From contig JALXXC010000013.1 of NCBI GenBank assembly GCA_025144245.1, forward strand, positions 1-59,901: 59,901 nt of DNA, read 5' to 3'. Shown one piece after another: positions 59,503-59,901 of this stretch. The stretch comes from Corynebacterium sp. p3-SID1145 (GTDB taxonomy: Bacteria > Actinomycetota > Actinomycetes > Mycobacteriales > Mycobacteriaceae). Below the pieces are notes generated by a model, which saw only the letters and a list, made by a program, of their open reading frames with translations, was not told where the DNA came from and did not search any database. Numbering within the stretch: the first letter of the stretch is position 1; every line of letters begins with the position of its first letter. Both the position numbers and the translations under genes were made by a program.

Positions 59503-59901
59503 ATGAACGATTTCGACGCATTCATCACGACGTTGGCTGACCCTTTGACCATTTTGGCGGGCTTTGACCGTCAGGCAGCGACGCGTGCCGGAATCAAGCC
59601 CGCCACTGTCAGCGAGTGGAATACCCTCCACCGGATTTATTTCGGGCCTACCCGGTTCAGGAAGAAGCAACGCCAAGCTGTGGCGATCGCCCGGGATACG
59701 AAGAAGACTTTTGACCAGCTGGCGCTGATCGAGCACCGGATGAGGAAGATCTCTGACCCGGCTGAGAAGTGGGCGCTTCGTGTGGCCCTGTTGTCGGTGC
59801 GGGGTAACTACGATGCGCTGAAGCGTCAGGCACGCCGGATTGTTCCGGATCGTGACGATCGGCCTGCCCCTGCTGCCACGGTCCGGTTCACTGGGTCACG
59901 C
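59503..59901 (+). CDS. Probable HNH-endonuclease-family gene, 5' part only
   Basis: An open frame from ATG 59503 runs to the window edge without a stop (133 codons seen). The peptide starts MNDFDAFITTLADPLTILAG and is helical and basic (FRKKQRQAVAIARDTKKTF). It resembles the N-termini of the multicopy HNH-signature proteins of corynebacteria, whose HNH motif would lie near the C-terminus, beyond this window. The coding frame is convincing. The nuclease assignment rests on resemblance only. These genes are often mobile or intron-like in copy number. Confidence 0.55.
   Translation, partial: MNDFDAFITTLADPLTILAGFDRQAATRAGIKPATVSEWNTLHRIYFGPTRFRKKQRQAVAIARDTKKTFDQLALIEHRMRKISDPAEKWALRVALLSVRGNYDALKRQARRIVPDRDDRPAPAATVRFTGSR

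Overview
The window looks like a chromosomal segment of a Corynebacterium. Its RpoB, RpoC, S12, S7, EF-G and EF-Tu read as typical corynebacterial sequences in the usual actinobacterial order. It also carries a DUF3068/PorA-type envelope protein, GTG starts are frequent, and the housekeeping genes are strongly G/C-ending in codon use. No rRNA, tRNA or CRISPR array was recognised.

Region 1 (about 0.1-25.8 kb) is a type VII secretion (ESX) and polymorphic-toxin island. Its core (4.2-20.9 kb) encodes a small membrane protein, a Pro-rich lipoprotein, a lytic-transglycosylase-like lipoprotein whose expected catalytic Glu is Ala, an EspI-like ParA/MinD ATPase, a possible P-loop-less partner, EccD, a fused three-ATPase EccC, an uncharacterised 256-aa protein, four small ESX-type proteins (three with a W-x-G motif), and a 1714-aa RHS/YD-repeat toxin with a secretion-type N-terminus and a nuclease-like tip (Tox-REase-7 type). 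EccB, EccE and mycosin are not in this window. On both sides lie small genes that look like immunity proteins (SUKH-like, pentapeptide-like, DUF1877-like and unknown families). Several are paralogous to each other. They are mixed with gene fragments, an IS-like terminus and a truncated IS256-family element. These genes use many A/T-ending codons, unlike the housekeeping genes.

Region 2 (25.9-34.9 kb) holds the PorA-family protein, rpoB and rpoC, closed by a very strong terminator.

Region 3 (35.1-54.3 kb) is a tightly packed, same-strand cluster of twelve genes between rpoC and rpsL, many overlapping by 1-4 bases. It encodes a small membrane protein, a secreted and membrane-anchored vWA protein, a large FtsZ/tubulin-like protein, a two-TM scaffold, a beta-sandwich repeat protein, a GAP1-like GTPase-associated protein, a second vWA protein, a TRAFAC-like GTPase, three Pro/Gln-rich proteins (two tail-anchored) and a helical repeat-like protein. 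This matches the gene content of a multicomponent membrane-remodelling or conflict system predicted by comparative genomics. I know of no experimental characterisation. A candidate promoter and a hairpin that can cover the first ribosome binding site precede it.

Region 4 (54.5-59.9 kb) is the str operon (rpsL, rpsG, fusA) and tuf with its own promoter and terminator. It is followed by the 5' part of a gene resembling the corynebacterial HNH-endonuclease family that runs off the window.
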